A DNA stretch of 64,000 nt from contig NW_002060955.1 of the NCBI RefSeq assembly GCF_000150275.1, forward strand, positions 1,557,225 through 1,621,224, in the 5' to 3' direction. The notes under the pieces are model-generated. The model had not been told where the DNA came from and ran no database searches. It worked only from the letters and a program-made list of their open reading frames with translations. The stretch's first letter is position 1. Every line of letters begins with the position of its first letter. A program made the position numbers and the translations under genes. The stretch comes from Trichoplax adhaerens (Eukaryota; Placozoa; Uniplacotomia; Trichoplacea; Trichoplacidae). Shown piece after piece: positions 62,401 to 64,000 of this stretch.

Positions 62401-62651
62401 AGGAAGTAGAAAAGTGACCATTCAATAAGCTTTGGACAAGTAATTTTCATTGACTTTCCATTTTGATTGTCAATGGCGACAAATTTCTACTCTCAGAGTA
62501 TCAACACTTGAATAATACTATAAAAAGTCTACAAAAATGGTAGGAGTCAGATATTACTGTTGATCCAAGAAAACTTCTACAAACAAACATACAGCGTTAG
62601 ACTCCAAAATCCCCTACGAGCAGTCGATGGCATCCATTTTTTTCGGCTTCG
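59485..62651. mobile_element. 3.17-kb foldback element (long inverted arms with internal subrepeats)
   Basis: The outer ends are inverted copies: CGAAGCCGAAAAAAATGG at 59485 and its complement ending at 62651. Large parts of the arms are near-identical; a 62-codon frame at 59686-59874 reappears unchanged on the other strand at 62262-62450. The centre also folds: about 60940-61106 pairs with about 61145-61300, leaving a loop of about 38 bp. Between ends and centre lie 120-170 bp subrepeats (core AGACAGCTAAGGTAGTCGTA and GGGATTGAAAGAGAAAATGC). They are oriented one way at about 60000-60490, and the opposite way at 60612-60930 and 61350-62110. There is no transposase frame. It fits a foldback-type non-autonomous transposon or a palindromic duplication. 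No target-site duplication was confirmed at the ends. Confidence 0.85.
60490..60611. other. Unpaired island inside the left arm of the foldback
   Basis: About 120 bp (from AAGCTCAAACAACATTACTT to GGCGTTGTTCCACTTTGC) has no counterpart in the right arm. It separates oppositely oriented subrepeats. It may be the junction of two nested elements. Confidence 0.5.
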
Positions 62652-62670
62652 TTTCCACCATGTTTTCAAC

Positions 62671-62757
62671 ATGGCGGAAACAGGTGATCACGTGATGCTC
62701 CCAGAACCAGCGCTTCTAGATGACATCATCACAACTGTTAAAGGAAGACTTGAATCT
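62671..62757 (+). CDS. 5' end of an unknown protein, cut by the assembly gap
   Basis: Twenty-nine open codons from an ATG at 62671 to the gap. The start reads M-A-E-T-G-D-H-V-M and continues L-P-E-P-A-L-L-D-D-I-I, an amphipathic-looking, GC-richer, protein-like sequence unlike the surrounding DNA. An upstream ATG at 62660 opens an overlapping frame of only 11 codons. The ATGGCGGAA context and a TGATCACGTGAT palindrome (CACGTG core) lie within the first codons. An imperfect inverted repeat spans 62651-62680. It starts just outside the foldback end, so it could be a genuine first exon beside the element or a captured fragment. I do not recognise the family. Confidence 0.4.
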
Positions 62758-62807
62758 NNNNNNNNNNNNNNNNNNNNNNNNNNNNNNNNNNNNNNNNNNN
62801 NNNNNNN
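62758..62807. other. Assembly gap, 50 N
   Basis: Fifty consecutive N; a round number suggests a placeholder of unknown true size. The open frame at 62671 runs into it and no continuation is recognisable on the far side. Confidence 0.99.
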
Positions 62808-63719
62808 AATAATTATAATTAATCATATTGTATTTTGGAAAGGAATCAAACATTTGTTCTATCTTCAGTATCTTGAATAGTACTGTATCATCCATAGTTG
62901 AATTCTCGAGAGACAATCCTATCGGCATCCCGAGGTGTATTTCCAATTTTAGCAAGGTCATCGTTGCAGGCGTTGCCCTCATCAAGACGGGACGCCATGC
63001 TACGCAGACTAATTTCATGGCATCAGCGTTAGTTTGGCATAGTAAAGTGGACTGAATACACCAAAGAGTAAGTCTTGATTGAAGTGAGTATCATTTCTGT
63101 CTTGCATAGCTTTAACTCATTCCTGATGGCGTGTTATTCTGATACACTTTGTTCGATTTCTAGCGTACAAATGGTTTGCAACTCTCAGATAACTAGGGCG
63201 AGAATAGCAAACAGCGATGCTTTGACGTGAATATCTACCGTTACTGATTCTTCTAACTCTTACCAGGGAGAACTCAAGCAAAAATATTACACCTTTTCCA
63301 CCGTCTACTCCTGTCTCTCTTACACTAATCTCCGGGGATTCGTGTAAGAAAAGAAGAGGGAGAGGAGTAGACGGTGGAAATACAGTAGTCACTGCTCTTA
63401 CGTACGGATGCTGATCTGATATGTAACAGAACGTAGCGTACACCAACTGATGAGAATATTGCGCTATGAGCATGACATTCTCCAATCATTTTCACAAATA
63501 GAAACATTCTTGCATTGCTCGTATGTTAATCCTATTTGTGTGTGATTATGCATGTCCACATACAAAAAGAGTTCAACTCTATTTTGCAGATATAACCGTA
63601 CTCTAGCTCTAGGTAGTGGTATGCAAAGAGCGGTTCTTGCTTGCCAGCGTCTCGTGTAGTGTAATATCATGAATCAAGTGCAGTCTTGAATTATAATTAC
63701 CAACGCAAAACCTGAATGG
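62808..63719. other. Mixed unique sequence, no gene established
   Basis: GC-richer than the receptor region. Overlapping open frames exist on both strands (62828-63055 +, 63117-63485 -), none with a firm family match. The - strand frame below 62998 contains I-G-N-T-P-R-D-A-D, which resembles an ankyrin repeat, but is too short to call. Confidence 0.4.
63295..63380. repeat. 86-bp hairpin (small foldback)
   Basis: TTTCCACCGTCTACTCCT (63295) pairs with AGGAGTAGACGGTGGAAA (ending 63380) over 18 bp without mismatch. A second stem, CTTACAC with GTGTAAG, lies further in, leaving a GC-rich loop with CTCCGGGGATTC. It is a likely miniature inverted-repeat element. Confidence 0.8.
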
Positions 63720-63720
63720 C

Positions 63721-64000
63721 TTTCTTAAGGGTTAAGCATGGAGTTGCAAGACCGCACTGTATGTGTAAGTCTGCTCAGATGCAAGACAGCTAAGGTAGTC
63801 GTAGGGATTGAAAGAGAAAAAGCCTTATGCCTTAGGCTGCTCAATTCAGCATGCAGTTGCAAGGCCGCACTGTATGCATAGTGGAAGTCTGTTCAGATGC
63901 AAGACAGCTAAGCTAGTCGTAGGGATTGAAAGAGAAAATGCTAAAGTGGAAAAAGGCTTGCGCCCTAGACTGTTCAATTAAGCATGGAGTTGCAAGACCG
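63721..64000 (+). repeat. Second copy of foldback subrepeats, running off the window
   Basis: Near-identical to about 60237-60490 of the foldback element, same orientation, including the repeated AAGACAGCTAAGGTAGTCGT and GAGAAAATGCTAAAGTGGAA blocks. It continues to the window edge, so another foldback copy or an extension of the array probably lies beyond. Confidence 0.9.

Noticed and set aside
62560-62880. 106-codon ORF crossing the N gap
   Set aside because: It includes unknown bases and foldback sequence; only the 29 codons before the gap look protein-like, and they begin at a later ATG.
62888-63015. Ankyrin-like exon on the - strand
   Set aside because: G-N-T-P-R-D fits an ankyrin turn, but the frame stops after about 36 codons, lacks a GT donor at a sensible place and has no second repeat.

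Overview
The window reads as nuclear DNA of an early-branching animal, most probably a placozoan (Trichoplax/Hoilungia type); this is inference. The reasons are: AT-rich DNA with no operon structure; a 13-exon animal-type integrin-linked kinase (ILK) gene with mostly 86-250 bp introns; a nuclear gene for mitochondrial ribosomal protein L27; and a tandem array of intronless rhodopsin-class GPCR genes of the kind expanded in placozoans. No bacterial, organellar, tRNA, rRNA or CRISPR feature was recognised.

Region 1 (1-42,000) is a one-family GPCR array, all on the + strand. Four genes are intact (5863-6945, 13814-14842, 30485-31510, 40987-41991). Two are clear pseudogenes (about 19640-20530, heavily decayed; 36170-37204, younger, with two frameshifts, a nonsense codon and a palindromic insertion). 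Up to three further decayed fragments are possible. The intact receptors share N1.50, D2.50, C3.25, an ECL2 cysteine, P5.50/Y5.58, a W-P pair in TM6, an NP in TM7 and a conserved start of the third intracellular loop (H-Q-x-x-Y-x-x-P-G). Sequence between the receptor genes is littered with solo or partial LTRs of one loose family. Three have exact 5-bp target-site duplications (25991-26527, 27133-27682, 28993-29434). There is also a truncated Ty3/gypsy-type pol fragment (9925-10825, - strand) in which integrase lies directly upstream of reverse transcriptase.

Region 2 (44,385-53,693) holds two housekeeping genes in divergent orientation. MRPL27 is on the - strand (3 exons, 137 aa). ILK is on the + strand (13 exons, 453 aa; complete start to stop, with consistent splice phases and one GC-AG intron). 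The 3.5 kb between them is filled by a tandem repeat with units of about 220-370 bp and by a two-copy 292-bp duplication.

Region 3 (53,694-64,000) is mostly non-coding. It has a short unidentified coding remnant at 54.8 kb, an unassigned 136-codon ORF at 57.2-57.6 kb, and a 3.17-kb foldback (59485-62651) built from inverted arms with internal subrepeats. Part of the foldback recurs at the right edge of the window. A 29-codon open start of an unknown protein (62671) runs into a 50-N assembly gap (62758-62807).

Functionally the receptors are independent single-exon units for cell-surface signalling. ILK (integrin adhesion scaffold) and MRPL27 (mitochondrial translation) are unrelated neighbours that may share a divergent control region.
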